Source: an uncultured Dorea sp. (GTDB taxonomy: Bacteria > Bacillota > Clostridia > Lachnospirales > Lachnospiraceae). Taken from it: 13,317 nucleotides of DNA. Below are positions 6,180-13,317 of the stretch, piece after piece. The notes under the pieces are model-generated. The model made no database searches and had not been told where the DNA came from. It saw only the letters and a list, made by a program, of their open reading frames with translations. Positions within the stretch are counted from its first letter, which is position 1. Each line of letters starts with the position of its first letter. The translations under genes were made by a program, and so were the position numbers. Location of the stretch: contig CAJULU010000058.1 in NCBI GenBank assembly GCA_910587575.1, positions 1 through 13,317 of the forward strand, given 5' to 3'.

Positions 6180-7010
6180 TTATTTTACAGCGCCGGTAAT
6201 ACCTTCTGCGAATTGTTTCTGTAATACGAAGAATACGATCATCGTAGGAATGGAACAGAACAAAACGCCCATCATAATCATACCATAGTCAATCTTGTAA
6301 CCGCCGATGGTGTTGGCGATCAACATTACCATGTTCAGAGATTTACCGTCTGTCATGATTACCTTCGGCCACAGATAAGCGTTCCATGCGTTCATGAACG
6401 TGATAACTGCGGCAGCCGCATAAGTAGATCTCATGGTAGGGAAGAACATGCGGAAGAAGATTCCGATCTCGGACAACCCGTCAAGTCTTGCCGCCTCGAT
6501 GATATCAATCGGGAATGCACGGGCATTCTGCCGGAACATCATGATCATGAATGGCGTCGCTATCATCGGAAGGAAGAAGCCGACAGTTGTGTTCAGAAGT
6601 TTTGCCTTGGAAAACATCTGAAACAGCGGGATCATAGTCGCTACCTGAGGTATCATCATGGCAAGCAGCAGGATAGAGAACAGTTTATCCTTCCATTTGT
6701 CATGGTAAACTTCAAATCCATAGCCAGCCAGTGAACAGATAAACAGACAGATAATGGTCACTGAGATGGCATATACGAAAGAGTTGGTCATGGCACGTGC
6801 CAGGGGCTGCTGTGCAACCAGATTCCGGAAGTTCTCCGCCGCAAATGAACCAGGCATCAGACGTCCTTTGGAGATGTCGATATAGTTATTCGTAGCAGCG
6901 GATATCATCCACAGAAACGGAAATACTGAGATGATGGAAAAAATCGTCAGAAATATGTAGGTTGGAATCAGTCTGCGCTGAATCATGGATTTGTTCTTTT
7001 TCTCAGTCAC
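6180..7010 (-). CDS. Carbohydrate ABC transporter permease, MalG type
   Basis: This is one of two membrane subunits of a CUT1 sugar importer. From the chosen start it has 276 residues, with about six hydrophobic segments (roughly 17-39, 76-99, 110-132, 142-159, 197-217 and 242-264). It carries the EAA loop E172-AARLDG followed by FFRMFFP, which docks onto the ATPase. The GLLFQMF-like periplasmic part and the C-terminal FAEGITGAVK are typical of MalG/AraQ-type permeases. Start choice: on the - strand AGGTGA (7016-7021) lies 5 nt before a GTG at 7010. The longer frame from GTG 7019 would place its start codon inside that binding site, so 7010 is preferred, though 7019 cannot be excluded. The start overlaps the end of the other permease gene by 8 nt, a sign of translational coupling. 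No ATP-binding subunit is encoded nearby. Confidence 0.93.
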   Translation of the reverse strand: MTEKKNKSMIQRRLIPTYIFLTIFSIISVFPFLWMISAATNNYIDISKGRLMPGSFAAENFRNLVAQQPLARAMTNSFVYAISVTIICLFICSLAGYGFEVYHDKWKDKLFSILLLAMMIPQVATMIPLFQMFSKAKLLNTTVGFFLPMIATPFMIMMFRQNARAFPIDIIEAARLDGLSEIGIFFRMFFPTMRSTYAAAAVITFMNAWNAYLWPKVIMTDGKSLNMVMLIANTIGGYKIDYGMIMMGVLFCSIPTMIVFFVLQKQFAEGITGAVK

Positions 7011-7896
7011 GTGTATCACCTACTTTCAGATTGATAAATGCTAAGATTGCTACAATGATAAATACAAAGAATGCCATGGCACTTCCGTAACCGAAGTTCG
7101 GTGCACGCAGGAAACATGTATTGTAAATGTAGTGGGACATTGTAATTGTGGCATTGGCCGGTCCGCCGTTGGTCAGGTTGACAGACTCATCGAACAACTG
7201 CAGTGTACCGTTGATGGACATAATGAACGTCATGATAATCGTTGGCTTCAGAAGAGGTACGGTAATTCCCCAGAATGTCTTCCATCCGTTGGCGCCGTCA
7301 ATTTTGGCCGCTTCATATACAGAGTATTCAATATTCTGAAGTCCGGCAAGGTAGAATACCATGTTGTATCCGGTCCATCTCCAGATCAGAGCGATAATGA
7401 TAACCATCTTCGCCGACCAGGCGGTTCCCAGGAAATTGTACCCATGATCCAGAAATCCTAATTTAACTAACGCATTGTTGATCAGACCGTCCTGTGCGAA
7501 CAGAAAACGGAAGATAATTGCATAGGAAACCAGTGACGTTGCACATGGCAGGAATACACAGGTACGGAAGAAACCTTTAAACCGTAAATCCTTGTTGTTC
7601 AGAAGCTGTGCAAGCAGGATTGCCAGCACCAGCATGATCGGCACCTGAATCGCCAGGTAGAAGAATGTGTTCCCCACTGAACGGAGGAATACCCTGTCCT
7701 CAAACATCCGGGCATAATTGGAAAAACCGGTGAATCTGTAATTCGATCCTTTTCCTGTCTGCAGGGACAGGATAAATGCCCTGATCATCGGGTAGAAACT
7801 CATGACTGCGATCATAATAGTTGCCGGAGTGAGGAATGCCCAGCCGGCGGCTTTCTGCTTGGCAATCAAGGTCATACCTTTCTTTTTAGGTTCCAT
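7003..7896 (-). CDS. Sugar ABC transporter permease, MalF/UgpA type
   Basis: This 297-residue polytopic membrane protein is the second CUT1 permease subunit. Hydrophobic segments are seen near residues 17-45, 75-100, 112-134, 162-184, 217-236 and 268-290. The EAA loop is at E195-AAKIDGANGW followed by ITVPLLKP, which contacts the ATPase. The segment LFDESVNLTNGGP (234-246) is characteristic of MalF/UgpA-type subunits. On the - strand the unusual binding site AAGGGGG lies 7 nt before the ATG, separated from it by a pure T stretch. It follows the solute-binding protein gene across a 115-nt gap that holds a strong stem-loop, and overlaps the MalG-type gene by 8 nt. The pair should form a heterodimeric channel importing the sugar delivered by the lipoprotein. 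Confidence 0.95.
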   Translation of the reverse strand: MEPKKKGMTLIAKQKAAGWAFLTPATIMIAVMSFYPMIRAFILSLQTGKGSNYRFTGFSNYARMFEDRVFLRSVGNTFFYLAIQVPIMLVLAILLAQLLNNKDLRFKGFFRTCVFLPCATSLVSYAIIFRFLFAQDGLINNALVKLGFLDHGYNFLGTAWSAKMVIIIALIWRWTGYNMVFYLAGLQNIEYSVYEAAKIDGANGWKTFWGITVPLLKPTIIMTFIMSINGTLQLFDESVNLTNGGPANATITMSHYIYNTCFLRAPNFGYGSAMAFFVFIIVAILAFINLKVGDTRD

Positions 7897-7942
7897 AAAA
7901 AAACCCCCTTCGTTCCTTAAGCTTTATATAGTTGTATAATAG

Positions 7943-7974
7943 TTCGGGGGAACCTGACAGACGGTCCCCCCGAA
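7943..7974 (-). promoter_or_regulatory. Strong stem-loop between binding-protein and permease genes
   Basis: TTCGGGGG (7943-7950) pairs perfectly with CCCCCGAA (7967-7974), extended inside by ACC/GGT (7952-7954 with 7963-7965) across one mismatch. There is no T-run behind it on the - strand. In this position such stems usually protect the binding-protein message or stop part of the transcription, so that more binding protein than permease is made. That role is inferred. Confidence 0.7.
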
Positions 7975-8011
7975 AATATTATCGCATAAAATCAGACCGG
8001 AATGCTAATTT

Positions 8012-9337
8012 TTATTCATAGTAGAATTCAGCGTCTGCCTGAGCCTGCTCTAAGGTCTTGTCCTTATCGGCACCGGTCATGATATCCTGGATTGCTGTTG
8101 AGATAACCTCACGTACATCATAGTAATACGCACTTGTGTTGTTGGTAGGTGTCTTCTCAGCATACTCTACAATTGTGGAGTAGATCGGCTGGTCATTCCA
8201 GAACTCCTGCGGCTCCTGATAAGCCTCGGACTCGCCTGCAGGTCCCCATGTACCGATTGCGCCTGTGGTAGGAAGAATATTTGCATACAGGTCTACGCTT
8301 CCTGCGAATGTCTTAGCAAGGAAATCATAAGCAAGATCTGTGTTCTTGCAGTTAGAAGTTACATACCAGGAAGAACCACCGTTGTTGGAGTAGTTCGTAG
8401 CATTAGCTGTCTTTATAAGCTTAGGCATATTGGTAATCTCCCACTTACCAGCTGTGTCTTCCATACCCATGATCGTAGCCATGATCCAGTTACCGTTGAT
8501 GGTTCCTGCACACTGTTCATTTGTGATAGAAGATACATACTCATCCCACTCATTTACTTCGTAGAAAATGCCTTCTTTTACCATCTTCTGATAGATATCA
8601 ATACACTCATTCAGAGGCTCGTTGCCAACCAGATTCGGTGTTCCGTCTTCATTGAACAGGGAAGCGCCTGCGGACTGCAGCATCATCATGATGATATCCT
8701 GGCTGTTAGCCTGTCCTGACAGCATGTACTTTCCAGTCTTTTCTTTTACTACCTTACCAACTTCTATGAATTTATCCCAGTCAACGTCTGTGATATCTGC
8801 AATTGTATATCCGGCTTCTTCCAGAATGTCTGTCCGGTAACAGGAAACAACAGCGCCGTTATCGAAAGGTACGCCGTAGTTCTTGCCGTCTACGGTAGAG
8901 TAGCTTAACTTACCTTCTGCAAATTCGGAAAAATCAATTCCGCTGTCTGTCAGATCTGAGAAGGCTTCCGGATAGAAGGATACGAACTTCTGATAGGAGT
9001 TATCCTGCATAAGTACGATGTCTGGCATGGTGCCGAAGTCTGCGGACTCTGCACAGGTCTGCAGCTTTGTCTCACAGTCGTCGGACAGAGTCTCGACAAC
9101 CTCAAGTTCAAAATTCTCATTCACGGTATCTTTGTAGATCTTGCCTGCCTCCTCGATTGCCGGAATATTGAACGCCGGGTCCCAGGTCCATACTACAAGC
9201 TTGTCCCCGCCTTCGCTGCCGCCGCCGTCACTGCTGCCGCCTTCGTCAGAACCGGAATCTCCGGATCCGCCGCCGCAGGCTGTGAGTGAAAATGCCATAG
9301 CGCCTACGAGTAATACTGAAAGTAACCTTTTCTTCAT
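8012..9337 (-). CDS. Extracellular sugar-binding lipoprotein of ABC transporter
   Basis: This 441-residue family 1 solute-binding protein has a lipoprotein signal: positive MKKR, a hydrophobic core, and lipobox L18-T-A-C21, with lipid added at C21. Residues 22-45 are a flexible Gly/Ser/Asp/Glu linker that spaces the binding domain from the membrane. The mature fold starts at KLVVWTWDPAFN and shows the alternating pattern of type 1 binding proteins, with many Trp, Tyr and Asn residues suited to stacking on sugars (for example NGNWIMA and NNGGSSWYV). Perfect AGGAGG lies 9 nt before the ATG. As first gene of the operon it is followed by the two permeases across a stem-loop. Promoter elements with TATAAT lie at 9377-9382. 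An oligosaccharide is the probable ligand, judged from the CUT1 permeases and the neighbouring GH2 gene; the exact sugar is unknown. Confidence 0.95.
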   Translation of the reverse strand: MKKRLLSVLLVGAMAFSLTACGGGSGDSGSDEGGSSDGGGSEGGDKLVVWTWDPAFNIPAIEEAGKIYKDTVNENFELEVVETLSDDCETKLQTCAESADFGTMPDIVLMQDNSYQKFVSFYPEAFSDLTDSGIDFSEFAEGKLSYSTVDGKNYGVPFDNGAVVSCYRTDILEEAGYTIADITDVDWDKFIEVGKVVKEKTGKYMLSGQANSQDIIMMMLQSAGASLFNEDGTPNLVGNEPLNECIDIYQKMVKEGIFYEVNEWDEYVSSITNEQCAGTINGNWIMATIMGMEDTAGKWEITNMPKLIKTANATNYSNNGGSSWYVTSNCKNTDLAYDFLAKTFAGSVDLYANILPTTGAIGTWGPAGESEAYQEPQEFWNDQPIYSTIVEYAEKTPTNNTSAYYYDVREVISTAIQDIMTGADKDKTLEQAQADAEFYYE

Positions 9338-9376
9338 AATCTTTGTCCTCCTTTTGATTAATTACTTCATGCTCGT

Positions 9377-9400
9377 ATTATATCAATATAAACGGCTCAA
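9377..9400 (-). promoter_or_regulatory. Promoter of the sugar operon with possible cre-like site
   Basis: On the - strand a perfect TATAAT (9377-9382) lies about 40 nt before the ATG of the binding-protein gene. No good -35 box exists at the right distance, which fits an activator-dependent promoter. Just upstream, + strand TATAAACGGCTCAA (9387-9400) matches the CcpA cre pattern at about 10 of 14 positions, including the central CG. This could mean catabolite repression, but the match is weak. A CGATCG palindrome at 9414-9419 lies where an activator could bind. Confidence 0.45.
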
Positions 9401-9516
9401 AAGTTGGCATAATCGATCGTATAGTGAGCAAAAACAATCATATGTGGTGCTATTGTATGGGATTCGACGGGAAGCGACACATTTTTTGGTAAATATTGAG
9501 AAGCACTGTAAGAAAT

Positions 9517-9576
9517 GGGAAAAGAGAAAACCCCTCTCATATGGATTTTAACAGTACGGTTCCATATAAGAAGAGG
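9517..9576 (-). terminator. Rho-independent terminator of the araC operon
   Basis: CCTCT and ATATGGA (9533-9545) pair with TCCATAT and AGAGG (9561-9576), with a small bulge. On the - strand the stem is followed by GGTTTTCTCTTTTCC. It lies 23 nt after the stop of the 9599-10111 gene and separates the regulator transcript from the sugar-transport operon. Confidence 0.8.
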
Positions 9577-9598
9577 TATGTGAGTTCCTTTTTATCAG

Positions 9599-10111
9599 CT
9601 ATGAAAGAAAGACCCTGTCCGGATATCTCCTTTTAATCATCTGAATCATATCATCGCTCAAATCCAGAAGAAGCTTGATCTTCTCCCGGTTCTCCGTAAT
9701 AATCATGGTGTAATAAGGAGTATCTTCTTCATAAGAAGTATAGTCATACTTGGTAAGCCGTACGCTTCCTCCGTCCCTGCGGTATCTGGCCACGGCATCG
9801 TGCCAGCTGGGGGCAAGAACCTCCAGGGCTTCCATATCCAGATTGTGGGCGGGCCTGCGGTGCCGTTTCCCGAAAATGACGTCAATGGTCAGATGGTTGT
9901 CCTCCAATATATATTCGTAATCCTTCTGGCAGTAGGTAGTGTAGAAATAATAGAGAACGACCAGAAGAAAACCTGGCAGCATGAATCCTTGGGACAGCAT
10001 AATGCCCATCAGCAGAAAAATTACTGCAAAAACAATCATGGCCATGCGGAGAAAACCTGTCATGGGTTTTGGTTTCCGTGTTACCTGTGTTACAATCCTG
10101 TAATTGTACAT
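9599..10111 (-). CDS. Small membrane protein of unknown function
   Basis: This 170-residue protein has a short basic N-terminus (RIVTQVTRKPKP), two hydrophobic segments (about 21-38 and 44-62, the second ending YYFYTTYCQ), and a soluble domain of about 105 residues with alternating strands and charged turns. KDYEYILEDNHLTIDVIFGK (64-83) and DMEALEVLAPSW (92-103) suggest a small PH-like beta domain. It resembles, from memory, the two-pass Lachnospiraceae proteins grouped as DUF6106, but I am not certain. Perfect AGGAGG lies 5 nt before the ATG. It starts 38 nt after the AraC-type gene on the same strand with a terminator behind it, so the two are probably one transcript. No enzymatic motif is visible. 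It could be a membrane partner of the regulator or unrelated to it. Confidence 0.85.
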   Translation of the reverse strand: MYNYRIVTQVTRKPKPMTGFLRMAMIVFAVIFLLMGIMLSQGFMLPGFLLVVLYYFYTTYCQKDYEYILEDNHLTIDVIFGKRHRRPAHNLDMEALEVLAPSWHDAVARYRRDGGSVRLTKYDYTSYEEDTPYYTMIITENREKIKLLLDLSDDMIQMIKRRYPDRVFLS

Positions 10112-10149
10112 ATGATCCTCCTGTTGTTCAAAATATATCAGATATCATA

Positions 10150-10956
10150 TCAGTTCAGCCTGCGGAATTCAAGAGGCGTAACGCCGGTTGTCTTCTTAAA
10201 CATGGCGATAAAGTGGCTGGTGTCAGAAAACCCGGTCTCCCCGGCAATCTGCTGTACCTCCATGCGGGGACTGGATACCAGGAATTCCCTGGCCTTATTG
10301 ATGCGCAGAGTCGTCAGGTATTCATAGACAGAACATCCGAGGAAACGCCGGAACAGCCGGGACAGATACTGGGGGGTGATATAGACCATGCTGCTTAAGT
10401 CCTGTACCGTGAGTTCCGTGTTATAGCGGGTTTCTATCTCTTTTATTACCGGAGCCACATAACGCACATACAAGGGTTCGTCAGCCAGCGCACGGGTGTG
10501 TCTGCTGCGGGTAAAATGCAGAAGCAGGCAGTAACATTTGAGCGAAAGAGCGTGGGTGTCAGCAGACAGGACTTCCCAGTCTTCCATGATTTCTTCGATC
10601 AGAGTCCCGATCAGGGCTCCCTGTTCTTTTTCTATGAACACAACAGGCCGGTTTCCCACCAGTTTTTCAATACTTCCTTCAAGAGTTCCCGTAAATGTGG
10701 CAAATGCAGTCAGCCATTCGTCCGTATCTTTTGCATAGGAGTGATGGAGGAAAGGGGAAATCAGAAGTCCTTCCCCTTCATTCAGAACATATTCTGTTCC
10801 CTGGACCTTGACGATTCCCCGGCCCCGTTCCGTCTGCAGGTAGTGATAGAGGGGAAATCCCTTGGGGCGAAGTACACGGTCCTGGCTCCAGAGGCAGCCG
10901 ATGGAATCAAAGATGAAAGGTTCGTTGACCGGAAAGTTTCTGTAATGTATTGGCAT
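10150..10956 (-). CDS. AraC-family transcriptional regulator
   Basis: From the chosen start this is a 268-residue cytoplasmic regulator. Residues about 1-90 form a cupin-like sugar-sensing domain (GIVKVQGTEYVLNEGEGLLISP, with PFLHHSY behind it). A helical linker follows. The C-terminal 95 residues carry two helix-turn-helix motifs: the first around LTVQDLSSMVYITPQYLSRLFRRF (182-205), the second around EVQQIAGETGFSDTSHFIAMFK (233-254), ending in the family signature GVTPLEFRR. Start choice: AGGTGA (10962-10967) lies 5 nt before the ATG at 10956; the GTG at 10965 lies inside that site and is unlikely to be used. It stands between the GH2 gene (divergent, + strand) and the sugar operon (same strand), so it probably activates one or both in response to the imported sugar or a breakdown product. 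The exact inducer is unknown. Confidence 0.95.
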   Translation of the reverse strand: MPIHYRNFPVNEPFIFDSIGCLWSQDRVLRPKGFPLYHYLQTERGRGIVKVQGTEYVLNEGEGLLISPFLHHSYAKDTDEWLTAFATFTGTLEGSIEKLVGNRPVVFIEKEQGALIGTLIEEIMEDWEVLSADTHALSLKCYCLLLHFTRSRHTRALADEPLYVRYVAPVIKEIETRYNTELTVQDLSSMVYITPQYLSRLFRRFLGCSVYEYLTTLRINKAREFLVSSPRMEVQQIAGETGFSDTSHFIAMFKKTTGVTPLEFRRLN

Positions 10957-10975
10957 GCTTTTCACCTGTTTCGAA

Positions 10976-11073
10976 ATGTTATATTATATAGTTTAACATA
11001 TTACACTTTCTTTTGTCTATCTGTAATATAATAAGAGACAGAAGTTACAGATTGTTAAGGCAGATTGTAACGG
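10976..11073. promoter_or_regulatory. Divergent araC / GH2 promoter region with repeated boxes
   Basis: For the GH2 gene (+), TATAAT lies at 11027-11032 with no good -35 box; TTACAC (11001-11006) with TAATAT (11024-11029) at 17 nt is an alternative. For the regulator (-), a perfect TATAAT lies at 10983-10988, again with a poor -35. Boxes TTACA (11001), TGTAA (11022), TTACA (11045) and TGTAA (11066) alternate in direction at 21, 23 and 21 bp. TCTGTAA (11020-11026) and TTACAGA (11045-11051) form a perfect inverted repeat around the -10 region. ATGTTA (10976-10981) and TAACAT (10994-10999) form another around the araC -10. A 13-bp tandem repeat with 11 matches lies at 11048-11060 and 11061-11073. 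Weak -35 boxes and repeated sites fit control by a regulator such as the adjacent AraC protein. Confidence 0.65.
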
Positions 11074-11111
11074 GGAATTTTATCAGAGAGACAGGTAAGG
11101 AGGAAGTAACA

Positions 11112-13317
11112 ATGGACCGTGTATTTGACTATGAGAAATTAAAGGACCCGCAGTATTTTCGTGACGGAAGGCTTGACGCACATTCTGATCACAGATATTA
11201 TGCGTCCCTGCCGGATATGGAGAATCATATAGAAGAATTTAAGGAGAGTCTGAATGGAGTGTGGAAGTTCCACTATGCCAGGAACTACAAGTCTGCTGTC
11301 TGCGGATTCGAGAAAACGGATTACTGCTGCAGGGACTGGGATGATATCCATGTGCCTGCCCATATTCAGATGGAGGGGTATGATGCGCCCCAGTATGCCA
11401 ATGTGCAGTATCCCTGGGAAGGGCATGACGAGATTCTGCCGGGAGAGATTCCGGAGTATTTCAACCCTGTGGCAAGTTATGTAAAATATTTCACAGTACC
11501 GGAAAGAATGAAGGGAAGACGTCTCTTTATCTCGTTCCAGGGGGCGGAAAGCGGACTCGCCCTGTGGCTGAACGGAAGATTCGTGGGCTACAGCGAGGAT
11601 TCCTTTACGCCTTCAGAATTTGAACTGACAGAGTATCTGGCCGAAGGAGAGAACAAGCTGGCGGCGCAGGTATTCAAGTGGACAGCCTCAAGCTGGTGCG
11701 AGGATCAGGATTTTTACCGTTTTTCCGGTATCTACAGAGACGTGTATCTGTACACCGTGCCGGATGTCCATGTACGTGATCTGAAGATCTGTGCAATCCC
11801 GGATGAGACACTTACGAAGGCACAGCTTGATATCCAGATGGAGTTACTGGTTTCAGGCAGCGCCTCAGCGGGAAAAGCGGTCATCTGTCTGGCAAAAGAC
11901 GGACAGGAGCTGATTCGGGAGGAGAAGGCGCTGGAATCTGAGACTGCCTGTTCCTTTACGATAGAAAAGCCGGAACTGTGGAGTGCAGAAGAGCCGAATC
12001 TTTATGATCTGACCATTGAGATCTATGAGGAAGGGGGAACCTTACAGGAGGTGATCCAGGAGAAGGCCGGCTTCCGAAGGTTCGGGATGAAGGATCATAT
12101 CATGACTCTGAACGGCAGAAGGATTGTGTTCAAGGGAGCCAACCGCCATGAGTTCAGTTCTGTGAGCGGACGTCATGTGAGCGAGGCGGAACTTCGCAAA
12201 GATCTGGAGACGATGAAGCGCAGCAATATTAATGCCATCCGTACCTGCCACTATCCGGACGATTCCCTGATCTACCGTCTCTGCGACGAGTATGGGCTCT
12301 ATATGATTGACGAGACGAATCTGGAATCCCACGGAACCTGGGATACGGCCATGATGACGGGGGACGATTCCGGCGTGGTGCCTAACGACAGACCGGAATG
12401 GCTGGACATGATGCTTGACCGTGTGAATTCCATTTACCAGAGGGACAAGAACCATCCGGCAGTCCTGATCTGGTCCTGCGGAAATGAATCTTACGGCGGA
12501 AAGGACATCTATGAGATGTCACAGCTTTTCCGCAGGCTGGATCCGAACCGTCTGGTTCATTATGAAGGGGTACACCATGACCGCCGTTATAACGATACCA
12601 GCGATATGGAGAGCCAGATGTATACTTCCGTAGAAGGAATCAGGGAATTTCTGGCAAATGACAGAAGCAAGCCGTTTATCTGCTGCGAGTATACCCATGC
12701 CATGGGGAATTCCTGCGGCGCCATGCATAAATATACGGATCTGACAGACACGGAACCTCTGTACCAGGGCGGGTTTATCTGGGATTATATTGACCAGACC
12801 ATCTGTAAGAAAGACCGCTACGGCAGGGAATTTCAGGCATACGGCGGAGATTTCGGAGAGCGCCCCACGGATTATAATTTCAGTGCGAATGGAATCGTAT
12901 ACGGGAACAGAGAGGCTTCCCCGAAGATGCAGGAAGTGAAGTTTAATTACCAGAATATCACGGCAGAAGTTGGACGGTCCCAGGTAAAGGTAATCAATAA
13001 GAATCTGTTTGTCAATACAGATACCTTCGAGTGCCGTGTGACTGTGGCAAGAGACGGCCAGGTAATCAGACGGGCTGCGCTTCAGACCCATGTAAACCCG
13101 CTGAGTGAAGAGACTTACCCCCTTCCTCTTCCGGAAGAGTCTCTGGCGGGAGAGTATGCGGTTACCGTTTCCTTCCATCTGAAAGAGGATAAGATCTGGG
13201 CCGGGAAAGGCCATGAGGTGGCGTTCGGGCAGTATGTTTACCAGATAGCAAAAGCAGAAAAGGTATGCGGTAAAGGTGTGAAGGTCATTCGAAGCACACA
13301 TAATATCGGCGTCAGGG
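11112..13317 (+). CDS. lacZ: GH2 beta-galactosidase (LacZ-type), 3' end outside window
   Basis: The frame from the ATG at 11112 stays open to the window edge (735 full codons), so the gene is cut only by the window. It has no signal peptide. Domains in order: sugar-binding jelly roll (about 45-215, with WKFHYA, FQGAESGLALWLNGRFVGYSED and FYRFSGIYRDVYL), an immunoglobulin-like domain (about 220-320), the catalytic barrel (about 325-620), and the start of the C-terminal LacZ domains. Catalytic residues fit E. coli LacZ: acid/base E459 in WSCGNES and nucleophile E526 in CCEYTHAMGNS. H380 (RTCHYP), E405 and H407 (NLESHG) match conserved active-site and metal positions. It hydrolyses beta-galactosides or related sugars inside the cell. 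AGGAGG (11099-11104) precedes the ATG by 7 nt. It is divergent from the AraC-type gene. Full LacZ proteins have about 1,000 residues, so roughly a quarter is missing here. GH2 members can act on other sugars. Confidence 0.95.
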   Translation, partial: MDRVFDYEKLKDPQYFRDGRLDAHSDHRYYASLPDMENHIEEFKESLNGVWKFHYARNYKSAVCGFEKTDYCCRDWDDIHVPAHIQMEGYDAPQYANVQYPWEGHDEILPGEIPEYFNPVASYVKYFTVPERMKGRRLFISFQGAESGLALWLNGRFVGYSEDSFTPSEFELTEYLAEGENKLAAQVFKWTASSWCEDQDFYRFSGIYRDVYLYTVPDVHVRDLKICAIPDETLTKAQLDIQMELLVSGSASAGKAVICLAKDGQELIREEKALESETACSFTIEKPELWSAEEPNLYDLTIEIYEEGGTLQEVIQEKAGFRRFGMKDHIMTLNGRRIVFKGANRHEFSSVSGRHVSEAELRKDLETMKRSNINAIRTCHYPDDSLIYRLCDEYGLYMIDETNLESHGTWDTAMMTGDDSGVVPNDRPEWLDMMLDRVNSIYQRDKNHPAVLIWSCGNESYGGKDIYEMSQLFRRLDPNRLVHYEGVHHDRRYNDTSDMESQMYTSVEGIREFLANDRSKPFICCEYTHAMGNSCGAMHKYTDLTDTEPLYQGGFIWDYIDQTICKKDRYGREFQAYGGDFGERPTDYNFSANGIVYGNREASPKMQEVKFNYQNITAEVGRSQVKVINKNLFVNTDTFECRVTVARDGQVIRRAALQTHVNPLSEETYPLPLPEESLAGEYAVTVSFHLKEDKIWAGKGHEVAFGQYVYQIAKAEKVCGKGVKVIRSTHNIGVR

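Noticed and set aside
5411..6199. 262-residue open frame on the + strand
   Set aside because: It is antisense to the 610-residue enzyme gene, has no binding site and no domain-like composition; the - strand frame is clearly the coding one.
9141..9551. 136-residue open frame on the + strand
   Set aside because: Its Pro/Ser-rich start is the complement of the Gly/Ser linker of the binding-protein gene, and it runs through the promoter.
12519..13301. 260-residue open frame on the - strand
   Set aside because: It is the shadow of the GH2 gene, whose + strand frame shows all LacZ motifs.

Overview
The window looks like chromosomal DNA of a gut-type Clostridia bacterium, most likely Lachnospiraceae. 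The evidence is strong AGGAGG-type ribosome binding sites, sigma-A promoters with TATAAT boxes, a lipoprotein solute-binding protein with an acidic Gly/Ser linker, a CUT1 sugar ABC transporter without its own ATPase, an AraC-type regulator and a LacZ-type GH2 enzyme. The taxonomic call is inference from gene style, not a match to a reference.

Left edge (1-524): the trailer end of a type I-C-like CRISPR array on the + strand. Four perfect 32-nt repeats are followed by four repeats that decay stepwise (3, 7, 7 and 10 mismatches) while the spacer length stays at 33-37 nt. The partial spacer at the window edge is identical to the spacer three units downstream, which points to a block duplication. 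Leader and cas genes must lie to the left, outside the window.

Middle-left (612-4029, + strand): a small conserved-looking protein of unknown function with its own extended -10 promoter (690-1031); a HelD/UvrD-like RNA polymerase-recycling ATPase (1216-3288); a 41-bp tandem duplication over the helD stop codon; and a Nudix hydrolase (3434-3925) ending in a rho-independent terminator.

Centre (4044-9337, - strand): a sugar-uptake operon read right to left. It encodes a lipoprotein solute-binding protein, two CUT1 permeases, a 610-residue cytoplasmic protein that is probably a carbohydrate-active enzyme of an uncharacterised family, and a 72-residue zinc-ribbon protein overlapping it by 28 nt. 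Stem-loops lie between binding protein and permeases and between permeases and enzyme. No ATP-binding subunit is encoded, so a shared MsiK/MalK-type ATPase elsewhere is expected.

Right (9517-13317): an AraC-family regulator and a co-oriented small membrane protein (- strand, probably one operon, with a terminator before the transport operon). Divergent from them is a GH2 beta-galactosidase-type gene (+ strand, from 11112) cut by the right window edge. The araC/GH2 intergenic region carries an ordered series of alternating TTACA/TGTAA boxes spaced 21-23 bp.

The likely logic of the right half is this: an oligosaccharide is bound outside the cell by the lipoprotein, imported intact by the two permeases, and degraded in the cytoplasm by the GH2 enzyme and the unclassified 610-residue enzyme, under AraC control. 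The sugar itself cannot be named from sequence alone; a beta-galactoside or related glycan is the best guess.
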